A DNA stretch of 8,704 nt from Candidatus Aerophobota bacterium (GCA_021163155.1 JAGGXI010000107.1:1-8704), one strand, 5' to 3'. Positions 1 to 4,989 are shown, counted from the first letter of the stretch. Notes: generated from the sequence alone by a model not told the origin. Made by a program: numbers and translations.

Positions 1-22
1 CAAATAATTTAGAGGAGATATA

Positions 23-955
23 ATGCATTTAATCACTTTCAAATATAAAGATGCTACTAAAATAGGGGCAAAAATAAATGATGATGTTATAGACTTAAAA
101 AATGCCTATTTATATTTCCAGAAAAGGAGTTCAAAAGAAGTAAAGTTATTTAATGATATGCGTTTATTTTTAGAATCAGGAGAAGAAGGGTTAGATTTAG
201 CTAAGAGAATAATAGAAAAAGTAAATTTTGTTCTTAAAGAAAGTCCAGATGCTCTAAGCGAAAAAATAAACAAAAGAATTCTCTTGAAGTTAAGAGAAAT
301 TCAAGTAAAAGCACCAATTTGCAATCCTCAAAAAATAATAGCAATTGGGCTAAATTACCGCGATCATTGTAAAGAAAATAGTATTGAACCTCCAAAAAAC
401 CCGGTAATTTTTGCAAAATTCCCTTCAGCTATAATTGGACCCACCGATTCTATTATTTGGTCTTCTCAAGTTACCAGTCAGGTTGACTATGAAGCTGAAT
501 TAGCGGTGATTATTGGGAGAAAAGCAAAAGGGGTAAAGGTAATAAGAGCTCTTGATTATATTGCTGGATATACCATAGCTAATGATGTTTCTGCGCGGGA
601 TATTCAAGTGAGAGATGGTCAATGGGTCCGTGCTAAGTCTCTGGATACATTTTGCCCTCTGGGACCATGTTTAGTCACTAAAGATGAAATTGATAATCCC
701 CATAATTTAAATATAAAGTCTACAGTTAATGGTAAGGTAATGCAACAATCAAATACCAAATACTTAATTTTTAAGATTCCTTATTTAGCCTCATTTTTAT
801 CTCAGGCTTTTACCTTATGTCCAGGAGATATAATTTGCACAGGAACACCCGCAGGAGTTGGTGTTTATCGTAATCCTCAGGTTTTTCTTAAACCAGGGGA
901 CGTGGTAACCATAGAAATTGAAAAACTGGGAAAATTAACTAATCCCGTGAGATAA
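23..955 (+). CDS. Fumarylacetoacetate hydrolase (FAH) family protein
   Basis: A 310-residue member of the FAH superfamily. These cytosolic, Mg2+/Mn2+-dependent enzymes include C-C hydrolases, decarboxylases and isomerases acting on 2-oxo or acylpyruvate compounds in aromatic and dicarboxylic acid catabolism. Residues 1-95 form a variable N-terminal part. The catalytic fold follows: IGLNYRDHCKEN at about 108-119, DYEAEL at 155-160 with the metal ligands E157 and E159, NDVSARD at 187-193 with ligand D188, KSLDTFCPLGP at 205-215, and TGTPAGVG at 273-280. The end at PGDVVTIEIEKLGKLTNPV is the normal C-terminus of the family, so the gene looks complete. The ATG is preceded by AGGAGA with good spacing. 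Neighbours give no pathway, so the substrate is unknown. The family call is secure; the exact activity is not. Confidence 0.93.
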   Translation: MHLITFKYKDATKIGAKINDDVIDLKNAYLYFQKRSSKEVKLFNDMRLFLESGEEGLDLAKRIIEKVNFVLKESPDALSEKINKRILLKLREIQVKAPICNPQKIIAIGLNYRDHCKENSIEPPKNPVIFAKFPSAIIGPTDSIIWSSQVTSQVDYEAELAVIIGRKAKGVKVIRALDYIAGYTIANDVSARDIQVRDGQWVRAKSLDTFCPLGPCLVTKDEIDNPHNLNIKSTVNGKVMQQSNTKYLIFKIPYLASFLSQAFTLCPGDIICTGTPAGVGVYRNPQVFLKPGDVVTIEIEKLGKLTNPVR

Positions 956-959
956 ATTA

Positions 960-992
960 TACTCTCAGATGAATAGAGATTATCTGAGAGTA
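960..992. repeat. 11-bp perfect inverted repeat downstream of the FAH gene
   Basis: TACTCTCAGAT (960-970) and ATCTGAGAGTA (982-992) are perfect reverse complements around an 11-nt loop, starting five bases after the FAH stop codon. The placement suits an mRNA 3' hairpin. There is no T-run after it, so it is not a canonical intrinsic terminator. It also covers the ATG at 969 of the broken small gene, so it could have controlled that start. Confidence 0.5.
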
Positions 993-1137
993 CCTTCCGT
1001 GGAAGATATTCTCATTGCCGAGAATAAAGAGAAATACCCAACTTCCAGAATTTGCAAACAGACTTGAGCGTATTGGTAATATACGTTCCGATGGCCGTCC
1101 TATACTTGGTGAAATGTTTCAGACCTTATGGGGCTAA
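969..1137 (+). pseudogene. Small broken gene with one apparent frameshift
   Basis: I do not recognise the family. From the ATG at 969 the frame reads MNRDYLRVPSVEDILIAE up to about codon 24 and then stops soon after. Near 1038-1041, inside a run of C and A, shifting by one base opens another frame. That frame continues with a charged, ordinary-looking protein containing LPEFANRLERIGNIR and GEMFQTLWG, and ends at the TAA at 1135-1137. Joined, the two parts give about 56 residues. No convincing ribosome-binding site precedes 969, so the fragment may be the 3' end of a longer lost gene, or a short protein inactivated by a one-base indel. A sequencing error is a real alternative explanation. The protein-like composition of both halves on the same strand is the main support. 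Confidence 0.4.
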
Positions 1138-1166
1138 AAAAGAAATTAATTTGTCACAACTTTGAC

Positions 1167-1194
1167 TTGAGATTTCCTCAAAAATAAGTATAAT
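1167..1194 (+). promoter_or_regulatory. Predicted sigma-70 type promoter of the nucleotidyltransferase pair
   Basis: The -10 box TATAAT (1189-1194) is perfect. A -35 candidate TTGAGA (1167-1172) stands 16 bp upstream. A second candidate, TTGACT at 1162, would give a spacer of 21 bp and is less likely. Transcription would begin near 1201, about 25 nt before the TTG start at 1226. A small inverted repeat TTGAG/CTCAA (1167-1181) overlaps the -35 box and could be an operator for autoregulation, but it is short. Confidence 0.55.
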
Positions 1195-1225
1195 AAAAGG
1201 AGAAAGGTGCAAAAAGGAATTTATC

Positions 1226-1432
1226 TTGATTAAAAATCCTGATATGTTAGAGCAATTTGAAAGAGAGATAATAAAAAAAGAGCGACTATCCTTTGAACAA
1301 GCATCAGCTCTTTTTGAAGCTATGTGGCAAGAGGGGGTAGATCTTGGTGTTTTGCCGCCCAGGGACCCTTTGGAGGGGATAGATGTAGATATAAGAATTG
1401 CAAGGATTCTCAATTGTTTAAAGAAATCTTAG
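1226..1432 (+). CDS. Small protein paired with the nucleotidyltransferase (possible antitoxin-like partner)
   Basis: A 68-residue, mostly helical, charged protein. It has the PRDPLEGIDVDIRIARIL segment near the C-terminus, which I recall from small proteins encoded directly upstream of MNT/AbiEii-type nucleotidyltransferases. I chose the TTG at 1226 because AAAGG lies about eight bases upstream (around 1213-1217). The in-frame ATG at 1244 has no ribosome-binding site. There is no signal peptide, membrane segment or recognisable DNA-binding motif. The gene sits 25-30 nt downstream of a good promoter, and its end overlaps the next gene by 19 nt, which implies translational coupling and a joint function. 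The arrangement resembles a type IV toxin-antitoxin pair. Which member is toxic, or whether either is, cannot be told from sequence alone. Confidence 0.75.
   Translation: MIKNPDMLEQFEREIIKKERLSFEQASALFEAMWQEGVDLGVLPPRDPLEGIDVDIRIARILNCLKKS
1402..1406 (+). promoter_or_regulatory. Ribosome-binding site that sets the nucleotidyltransferase start
   Basis: AAGGA lies seven bases before the TTG at 1414, inside the 3' end of the upstream small gene. It supports a start at 1414 rather than at the ATG at 1324. The stretch 1324-1413 already codes for the upstream protein in another frame and gives an atypical sequence (Cys, Gly and Arg rich) in this one. Confidence 0.6.
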
Positions 1433-1992
1433 CTAATCTTGGTCTGGCCCTTGATGAAGGGAATATACCCTATATGATTATTGGTGGACAAGCAGTGCTC
1501 CTTTATGGAGAGCCAAGGCTTACCCGAGATATTGATGTAACTCTGGGAGTTGATGCTAATCATCTCGCTGAAATTATAGAAATTTCCCAAAAATTAAATC
1601 TAAAACCCCTTCCATTGCGAACTCTTGAATTTGTTAAACAAACGATGGTATTACCCACCAAAGATGAGACAACAGGAATTAGAGTGGATTTTATATTCTC
1701 ATTTACTCCTTATGAGAGAGAAGCTATTAACCGAGCAAAAGATATATCCATTAAGAATAAAATTGTCAAGTTTGCCTCTCCTGAGGACCTCATAATCCAT
1801 AAAGTCTTTGCCGGAAGGCCAAGAGATTTAGACGATGTTCGGTCGATCCTGCTCAAAATCCCCTCAGTGGACCTTCCATACATTGAAAAATGGCTTGCTG
1901 AGTTTGATAAGAGCTTATCCAATGCAGGACTTTTAAAAAAGTTTAAGGAGATTTTAAACTCCATTCTAAAAAATAAGCAATCTTTTAGATAA
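1414..1992 (+). CDS. MNT/AbiEii-like nucleotidyltransferase, possible toxin-antitoxin component
   Basis: A 192-residue protein of the polymerase-beta-like nucleotidyltransferase superfamily. The catalytic signature is clear: GG at 24-25 (IIGGQAVLLYG), the paired aspartates D39 and D41 in RLTRDIDVTL, and a third acidic residue D92 in RVDFIF. The later motif EDLIIHKVFAGRPRDLDDV (124-142) is typical of the AbiEii/DUF6036 branch, whose members transfer nucleotides to tRNA or to partner proteins. The TTG start at 1414 with AAGGA upstream avoids the long N-terminal overlap with the preceding gene. The remaining 19-nt overlap suggests coupling. All three catalytic acids are present, so the enzyme should be active. 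Superfamily assignment is firm. A toxin role is inferred from the paired arrangement and from relatives. A metabolic or antibiotic-modifying transferase is a less likely alternative. Confidence 0.85.
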   Translation: MFKEILANLGLALDEGNIPYMIIGGQAVLLYGEPRLTRDIDVTLGVDANHLAEIIEISQKLNLKPLPLRTLEFVKQTMVLPTKDETTGIRVDFIFSFTPYEREAINRAKDISIKNKIVKFASPEDLIIHKVFAGRPRDLDDVRSILLKIPSVDLPYIEKWLAEFDKSLSNAGLLKKFKEILNSILKNKQSFR

Positions 1993-2104
1993 AGATGATG
2001 CCATTTTGGCTATAGAAGATGCCAGAAGAATAACTAAAGTGACAAAAGATACGATGGAAACTAAAAAATTAACAGGAATAAAAAATGCGGAAGGTAAAAG
2101 CTAA
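1970..2104 (+). other. Open frame without a start, possible gene remnant
   Basis: Directly after the nucleotidyltransferase a different frame stays open for 44 codons with protein-like content (DDAILAIEDARRITKV) and ends at TAA 2102-2104. It has no plausible start codon until an ATG 17 codons before the end. It may be the 3' end of a lost gene or chance. I do not recognise a family. Confidence 0.2.
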
Positions 2105-2165
2105 TTTAAGTGAACTGATGGACGCCTTTAGCAATCAGGAAATGGGGTCAGGTCTTGCAATATAA
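2085..2165 (+). pseudogene. 5' end of a UPF0158-like gene cut by the inverted-repeat element
   Basis: An ATG at 2085 follows AGGA at 2073-2076 with suitable spacing. It opens the frame MRKVKANLSELMDAFSNQE, which resembles the N-terminus of UPF0158 proteins (basic start, then an L-x-E-L-x-x-AF pattern). After 19-20 codons the frame enters the element at 2144, reads MGSGLAI and stops at 2163-2165 inside the left terminal repeat. The expected continuation, including the YYLD...TGEV segment remembered from the family, is absent both here and beyond the element. This is therefore a truncated gene, not merely an interrupted one. The family call rests on about 19 residues and is tentative; the truncation itself is clear if the start is real. 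Confidence 0.4.
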
Positions 2166-2411
2166 CATTTATTTGATATACAAATTTTGTGAATAGATTT
2201 GGAGATACTCTACAAGACTATCTCTTGCAGAGTCATTAGATAAAAAAACAACCAGGGATAAGACGCAAAGGAACGAATTAATTTTTGAGGTTTATATGCA
2301 ATAGGGTATACTATGAAATAAATAGCCTGGCAATTAGGGTCTATTATTGCAGTTAATAGGACTATAAAATGAGTCGAAAGATAAAACTGCATGATTGCAA
2401 GACCTGACCCC
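2144..2411. mobile_element. MITE-like element copy 1, 268 bp, 18-bp terminal inverted repeats
   Basis: The ends are GGGGTCAGGTCTTGCAAT (2144-2161) and its perfect reverse complement (2394-2411). The left 48 bp (2144-2191) is identical to the left end of the copy at 4539, and similarity runs on to about 2205. The right 136 bp (2276-2411) aligns with 4769-4906 with scattered substitutions and a few one-base gaps. The middle (about 2206-2275) is unrelated to the other copy. It contains a strong hairpin with 11-bp arms (2207-2217 and 2223-2233, one mismatch, 5-nt loop). There is no transposase gene inside and no obvious target-site duplication in the flanks. It is best read as a non-autonomous or internally deleted transposable element. 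The lack of target duplication would fit IS200/IS605 or REP-associated mobilisation, or rearrangement after insertion. Confidence 0.8.
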
Positions 2412-2418
2412 GTTATTC

Positions 2419-2456
2419 TTGAAAATTGACCCCTTATCGCCATTGAATTTTGACCC
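2419..2456. mobile_element. IS21-like terminal repeat remnant
   Basis: Two near-identical direct motifs, TTGAAAATTGACCCC (2419-2433) and TTGAATTTTGACCC (2443-2456), are spaced 24 bp apart. Multiple AATTGACCCC-type repeats at this kind of spacing are typical of the ends of IS21-family elements, where the IstA transposase binds. No istA or istB coding sequence is present, so this is at most a leftover end. It starts eight bases after copy 1 ends, which suggests nested insertions. Confidence 0.4.
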
Positions 2457-2675
2457 ACCTGGGTAAGATGATATTTTCCTGCTTGCCATTTTGTGATACT
2501 CCTTTTTTTATTTATCATAAGGAAATAAAAATGAATGGTTTGGATGAAAACCGCCACTCATTCTGGAATTTCCCAAAAAGTGGTAAACCTTTTTGCGGAA
2601 TGGGTAGCAGGTTTAATCCAGAATATATCAGTAAGTACCTCTTTGGTTACATTTTAAGCGATTTGATGCGTTCAC
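2457..2675. other. Gene-free stretch, probably insertion-sequence debris
   Basis: No convincing gene is present. A 91-codon open frame on + (from a TTG at 2450) and a 115-codon frame on - cross the region. Both run through repeat sequence, lack ribosome-binding sites and have no recognisable family. An 8-bp inverted pair ATTCTGGA (2560-2567) and TCCAGAAT (2617-2624) is present. The stretch may be the inner part of the IS21-like element whose end is at 2419-2456. Confidence 0.3.
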
Positions 2676-2704
2676 TTGACGTAAGTTACCAAATAAAGTA
2701 TCAT
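2676..2704 (+). promoter_or_regulatory. Predicted promoter upstream of tatD
   Basis: TTGACG (2676-2681) and TATCAT (2699-2704) are separated by exactly 17 bp, and each matches the sigma-70 consensus at five of six positions. Transcription would start near 2711 and read the short remnant at 2731 and then the tatD gene. No other promoter candidate lies closer to tatD. Confidence 0.45.
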
Positions 2705-2730
2705 TTTAAAGTAATTGTTAGGTAATAACT

Positions 2731-2814
2731 ATGGAGCCAATTAAAATCGTATTGAAGGAAGAGTTAAATAATTCCCTCAGGTTAAAAAAGTTAGAGGAGT
2801 TGATTTATGTCTAA
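2731..2814 (+). pseudogene. 5' gene remnant or leader peptide in front of tatD
   Basis: A 27-codon frame starts at ATG 2731 (MEPIKIVLKEELNNSLRLKK) and ends at TAA 2812-2814. The first 20 residues look like the charged helical N-terminus of a real protein. I recall similar starts in small proteins of the DUF6788 kind, but the match is too short to rely on. The last codons coincide with the tatD Shine-Dalgarno region, so the gene body appears to have been lost by a deletion ending at tatD. Its ribosome-binding site is weak. If translated, it would end inside the tatD initiation region and could couple to it. Confidence 0.3.
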
Positions 2815-2827
2815 AGGAGAATGGGTA

Positions 2828-3583
2828 ATGTTTGATACGCATGCTCATCTTGCAGATTCTCGCTTTGATATAGATAGGGCCAAAGTTATTGATAATGCTG
2901 TACAAGAGGGAATTCTGGGAGTTGTTTGTATTTGTTCGGATTTTGAGAAACTTGATGTATTTTATCAATTATTAGATGAATATGATTTTATTTATGGAGC
3001 TGTGGGGATACATCCTCATAATGCTTCTCTTCAAAATAAATTAAAAGAAAAACTTCATCAAGCATTAGAAAAGAATAAAATTGTTGCCCTGGGAGAAATA
3101 GGATTGGATTATTACTATGAAAACTCACCTCGCGATATTCAAAAAGAAGTTTTCCAGAACCAACTTGCCCTGGCAAAGCAAAGGAATCTTCCGGTAATCA
3201 TTCACTCTCGTGAAGCAATGAAAGATACTTTAGATATTCTTCAAAATGAGGAGATTCATCACGGGGTAATACATTGTTTTTCAGGAACAGAAGATGATAT
3301 GAGAATTTGTCTTGATATGGGTTTATATATTTCTTTAGCAGGGCCTGTAACTTTCCCTAAAGCTTCAAATTTGCAAAATATAGCCCACTTGGTTCCTCCT
3401 GGTAAATTATTAGTAGAAACTGATTCTCCTTATTTAGCTCCGCAGTCGGTAAGGGGAAAAAGAAATGAGCCTTCTTTTTTAAAGTATACTATTCAAAAAG
3501 TATCTTCCCTCAGGGGGGTCTCACCGAAAGAGATTGGTCAGATTACTTTCCAGAATGCCAGAAAGCTATTTTGTCTATTTTAG
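2828..3583 (+). CDS. tatD: TatD family metal-dependent hydrolase (DNase)
   Basis: A 251-residue TIM-barrel hydrolase of the TatD/YcfH/YabD family. These are cytosolic metal-dependent enzymes with 3'-5' DNase activity, implicated in DNA repair and quality control. All expected metal ligands are visible (numbered from 2828): the H5-x-H7 pair in DTHAHL, E90 in LGEIGLDYYYE, H126 in IIHSRE, H149 in VIHCFSG, and D199 in VETDSPYLAPQ. The following RGKRNEP is also conserved. The C-terminus NARKLFCLF is the normal family ending, so the gene is complete. Two starts are possible. ATG 2807 follows AGAGGAG, and ATG 2828 follows AAAGGAG. I prefer 2828 because family members begin M-[hydrophobic]-DTHAHL. 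The usual metG neighbour is absent, and the flanks are gene remnants, so it seems to be transcribed alone. Confidence 0.93.
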   Translation: MFDTHAHLADSRFDIDRAKVIDNAVQEGILGVVCICSDFEKLDVFYQLLDEYDFIYGAVGIHPHNASLQNKLKEKLHQALEKNKIVALGEIGLDYYYENSPRDIQKEVFQNQLALAKQRNLPVIIHSREAMKDTLDILQNEEIHHGVIHCFSGTEDDMRICLDMGLYISLAGPVTFPKASNLQNIAHLVPPGKLLVETDSPYLAPQSVRGKRNEPSFLKYTIQKVSSLRGVSPKEIGQITFQNARKLFCLF

Positions 3584-3718
3584 AAATTATTACTCTCTAA
3601 GGTGCCCAGAAAGCAAAGACGCTATCTACCGTAAAATTTGATGCTCCTTCTTATGTTTGCTACATTCAAGTTGTTAATAATAATGGAATGCTTTATTAGG
3701 TAATTATTGGAGAACATT

Positions 3719-4247
3719 ATGAATGATCGATATTTCAAGACAATCGCAGATAAAATATTTATCTCAGCGAAACAGGTTGAGAATACCATAAGATTATTGG
3801 AAAGGGAAGATACCATCCCTTTTATCGCCCGATATAGAAAGAAAATAACTGATAGCTTTAATGAAGTCCAGGTCACGGAAGTTAAAGAACAGTTGATGAA
3901 ATTAAGAGAAGTTGATAAACATAGAGAAAGCATTATAAATTTCATCAATAGACAAGGGAAGTTGACGGATAAGTTAAAAGATACAGCAGTTTAAATTTGC
4001 GAAGGGAATACATAAAATTGAAGACCTGAGAGTTGGGATGATTTTACCAGGAATGGTAACAAACATCGCTAATTTCGGAGTCTTCATTGATATTGGAGTT
4101 AAACAAGATGGTCTGGTGCACCTTTCACAGTTGGCAGATGAATTTATTAACAGCCCAGCAGATGTCGTCCATCTACACCAATATGTAAAAATAAAAGTGA
4201 TAAATATAGATCCAGATAGAGAGAGGAGATAGGTTATGTCAAATGTG
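3719..4247 (+). pseudogene. tex: tex (S1 RNA-binding transcription accessory protein), internally deleted
   Basis: Two pieces of one gene lie in tandem. Piece one (ATG 3719 with TGGAG six bases upstream, to about 3991) encodes 91 residues of the Tex N-terminal domain, including ISAKQVENTIRLLE, the hallmark PFIARYRKK and a GKLTDKL segment, then meets a stop at 3992-3994. Piece two is open in another frame from before 3990 to the stop at 4230-4232. It encodes the C-terminal S1 domain (IEDLRVGMILPGMV, then NFGVFIDIGVKQDGLVHLSQL). Complete Tex proteins are about 700-780 residues, so the whole YqgF-like and helix-hairpin-helix core is missing. After RERR a small shift would restore a plausible RIGxxxxK ending, so the 3' end is decayed too. 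The S1 piece might still be expressed as an 80-residue fragment, but Tex function must be lost unless another copy exists. Confidence 0.85.
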
Positions 4248-4276
4248 AAGACCTGACCCCCATCGTTACATCGTTA
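4248..4276. repeat. Orphan right end of the inverted-repeat element plus a tandem octamer
   Basis: AAGACCTGACCCC (4248-4260) is identical to the last 13 bp of the right ends at 2411 and 4906, but no element lies to its left; tex sequence runs straight up to it. It is followed at once by a perfect 8-bp tandem duplication, CATCGTTA twice (4261-4276). This may be a remnant of a third copy lost by deletion, with the duplicated octamer as a possible insertion or excision footprint. Confidence 0.45.
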
Positions 4277-4285
4277 GGAAGATAA

Positions 4286-4538
4286 ATGTCTTTAATAGAG
4301 CTAAATAAGGTAAAAAAATCTTATCAGCAAGGTAAAATAGAGGTTCCTGCTTTGCGAGGGATTGACTTAACTATAGAACAGGGGGAATTTGTTACTATTT
4401 TTGGTCCTTCTGGTTCTGGAAAAACTACTTTTTTAAATATGATTGGTTGTTTGGATACACCAACAGAAGGGGAAATTTGCCTTAATGGGCGTAAGATAAG
4501 TGGCCTTTCTAAAAAAAAATTTAGCTATAAAAACCAAA
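4286..4538 (+). pseudogene. LolD/MacB-type ABC transporter ATPase, truncated after about 84 residues
   Basis: The ATG at 4286 follows AGGAAG. The frame encodes the N-terminal third of an ABC ATPase of the lipoprotein-release/macrolide-export (LolD, MacB, FtsE-like) group: MSLIELNKVKKSYQQG, the A-loop region, the Walker A motif GPSGSGKTT (residues 40-48), then MIGCLDTPTEGEICLNG. At the point where the family continues toward the Q-loop, the sequence enters the element at 4539 and reads about 17 foreign codons to a stop at 4589-4591. The signature motif, Walker B and H-loop are missing and do not reappear beyond the element, so the product cannot hydrolyse ATP. The partner permease is also absent. 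The gene fragment is flanked by element ends on both sides (4248-4260 and 4539). Confidence 0.85.
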
Positions 4539-4906
4539 GGGGTCAGGTCTTGCAATATAACATTTATTTGATATACAAATTTTGTGGATAGATTTAGAGG
4601 ATTAATAATAAAAAACTCATTAAAGTTCTCTATCCGGGGAAAAGGTGCAAGAAGCGGTCGCGGCCGTTCCCTCCCCACAAGTGGGTTGTCTAAAATTTTG
4701 GTGGGTTGAAGTAGGTTAAAAATACAAGAAGAGAAGTTCTTAAATCATCTCATAAAAGGAGAGGGACAAATTAATTCTTGAGGTTTATACGCAATATGGG
4801 CATACTATGAAATAAATAGCCTGGCAATTAAGGGTCTATTATTGCAGTTAACAGGACTGTAAAATGAGTCAAAAGTTAAAATTGCATGATTGCAAGACCT
4901 GACCCC
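4539..4906. mobile_element. MITE-like element copy 2, 368 bp, 18-bp terminal inverted repeats
   Basis: The ends are GGGGTCAGGTCTTGCAAT (4539-4556) and its perfect reverse complement (4889-4906). The left 48 bp is identical to copy 1 at 2144-2191, and the right 138 bp (4769-4906) is homologous to 2276-2411. The middle (about 4600-4768) differs completely from copy 1. It holds a GC-rich half-palindrome (4653-4673) related to the one at 6676-6699. No coding sequence of note lies inside. The left end truncates an ABC ATPase gene, and the right end stops five bases before the -35 box of the dcw promoter. There is no clear target-site duplication. The conserved ends with variable cores argue for a mobilised non-autonomous family whose transposase acts in trans. 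Confidence 0.82.
4653..4673. repeat. Partial copy of the GC-rich palindrome inside element copy 2
   Basis: This 21-bp segment matches 6680-6700 at 18 positions, including CGGTCGCG and GTTCCCTC, but lacks the outer left arm. It stands out as GC-rich against an AT-rich background. The composition and match suggest a dispersed REP-like sequence captured in the core of the element. Confidence 0.5.
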
Positions 4907-4911
4907 ACTAC

Positions 4912-4940
4912 TTGACATTCTTTTTTTTTAGATATATAAT
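4912..4940 (+). promoter_or_regulatory. Consensus promoter of the dcw (mraZ) operon
   Basis: TTGACA (4912-4917) and TATAAT (4935-4940) are both perfect sigma-70 hexamers with the optimal 17-bp spacer, which holds a run of ten T. Transcription should begin near 4947, at the first MraZ-type box. This is the strongest promoter in the window and would drive mraZ, rsmH, ftsL and probably ftsI. Confidence 0.85.
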
Positions 4941-4946
4941 GGAGTC

Positions 4947-4972
4947 AAGTGGTTAAAAGTGGCATAAAGTGG
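4947..4972 (+). promoter_or_regulatory. Three MraZ boxes (predicted autoregulatory operator)
   Basis: AAGTGG occurs three times at an exact 10-bp period (4947-4952, 4957-4962, 4967-4972), so each TGG is separated by one helical turn. Known MraZ operators are short TGGG- or AAAGTGK-type direct repeats with the same 10-bp period upstream of mraZ. The array overlaps the predicted transcription start, so binding should repress the operon. Confidence 0.8.
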
Positions 4973-4989
4973 GAAAAGGGAGAGAGAAA

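Noticed and set aside
960-992. Rho-independent terminator after the FAH gene
   Set aside because: The stem is perfect, but the arm is not very GC-rich, the loop is 11 nt and no T-run follows. It is kept only as an inverted repeat.
1324-1413. Longer N-terminus for the nucleotidyltransferase from ATG 1324
   Set aside because: The extra 30 codons overlap the upstream gene in another frame and give an atypical Cys/Gly/Arg-rich stretch. The TTG at 1414 has a proper ribosome-binding site and matches the family start.
2210-2557. 115-codon open frame on the - strand
   Set aside because: It runs across the end of the inverted-repeat element and the IS21-like repeats, has no recognisable family and is composition-driven.
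2450-2725. 91-codon open frame on the + strand
   Set aside because: It starts with TTG inside a terminal repeat, has no ribosome-binding site and gives no recognisable protein pattern.
3584-3718. Possible RNA gene or riboswitch between tatD and tex
   Set aside because: I could not fold a tRNA or any known riboswitch core there. The stretch shows nothing beyond the tex ribosome-binding site.
4019-4029. TGAAGACCTGA in the tex S1 region resembling the orphan element end at 4246-4256
   Set aside because: It codes for the conserved IEDL residues of the S1 linker, so the 11-bp match is most simply chance.
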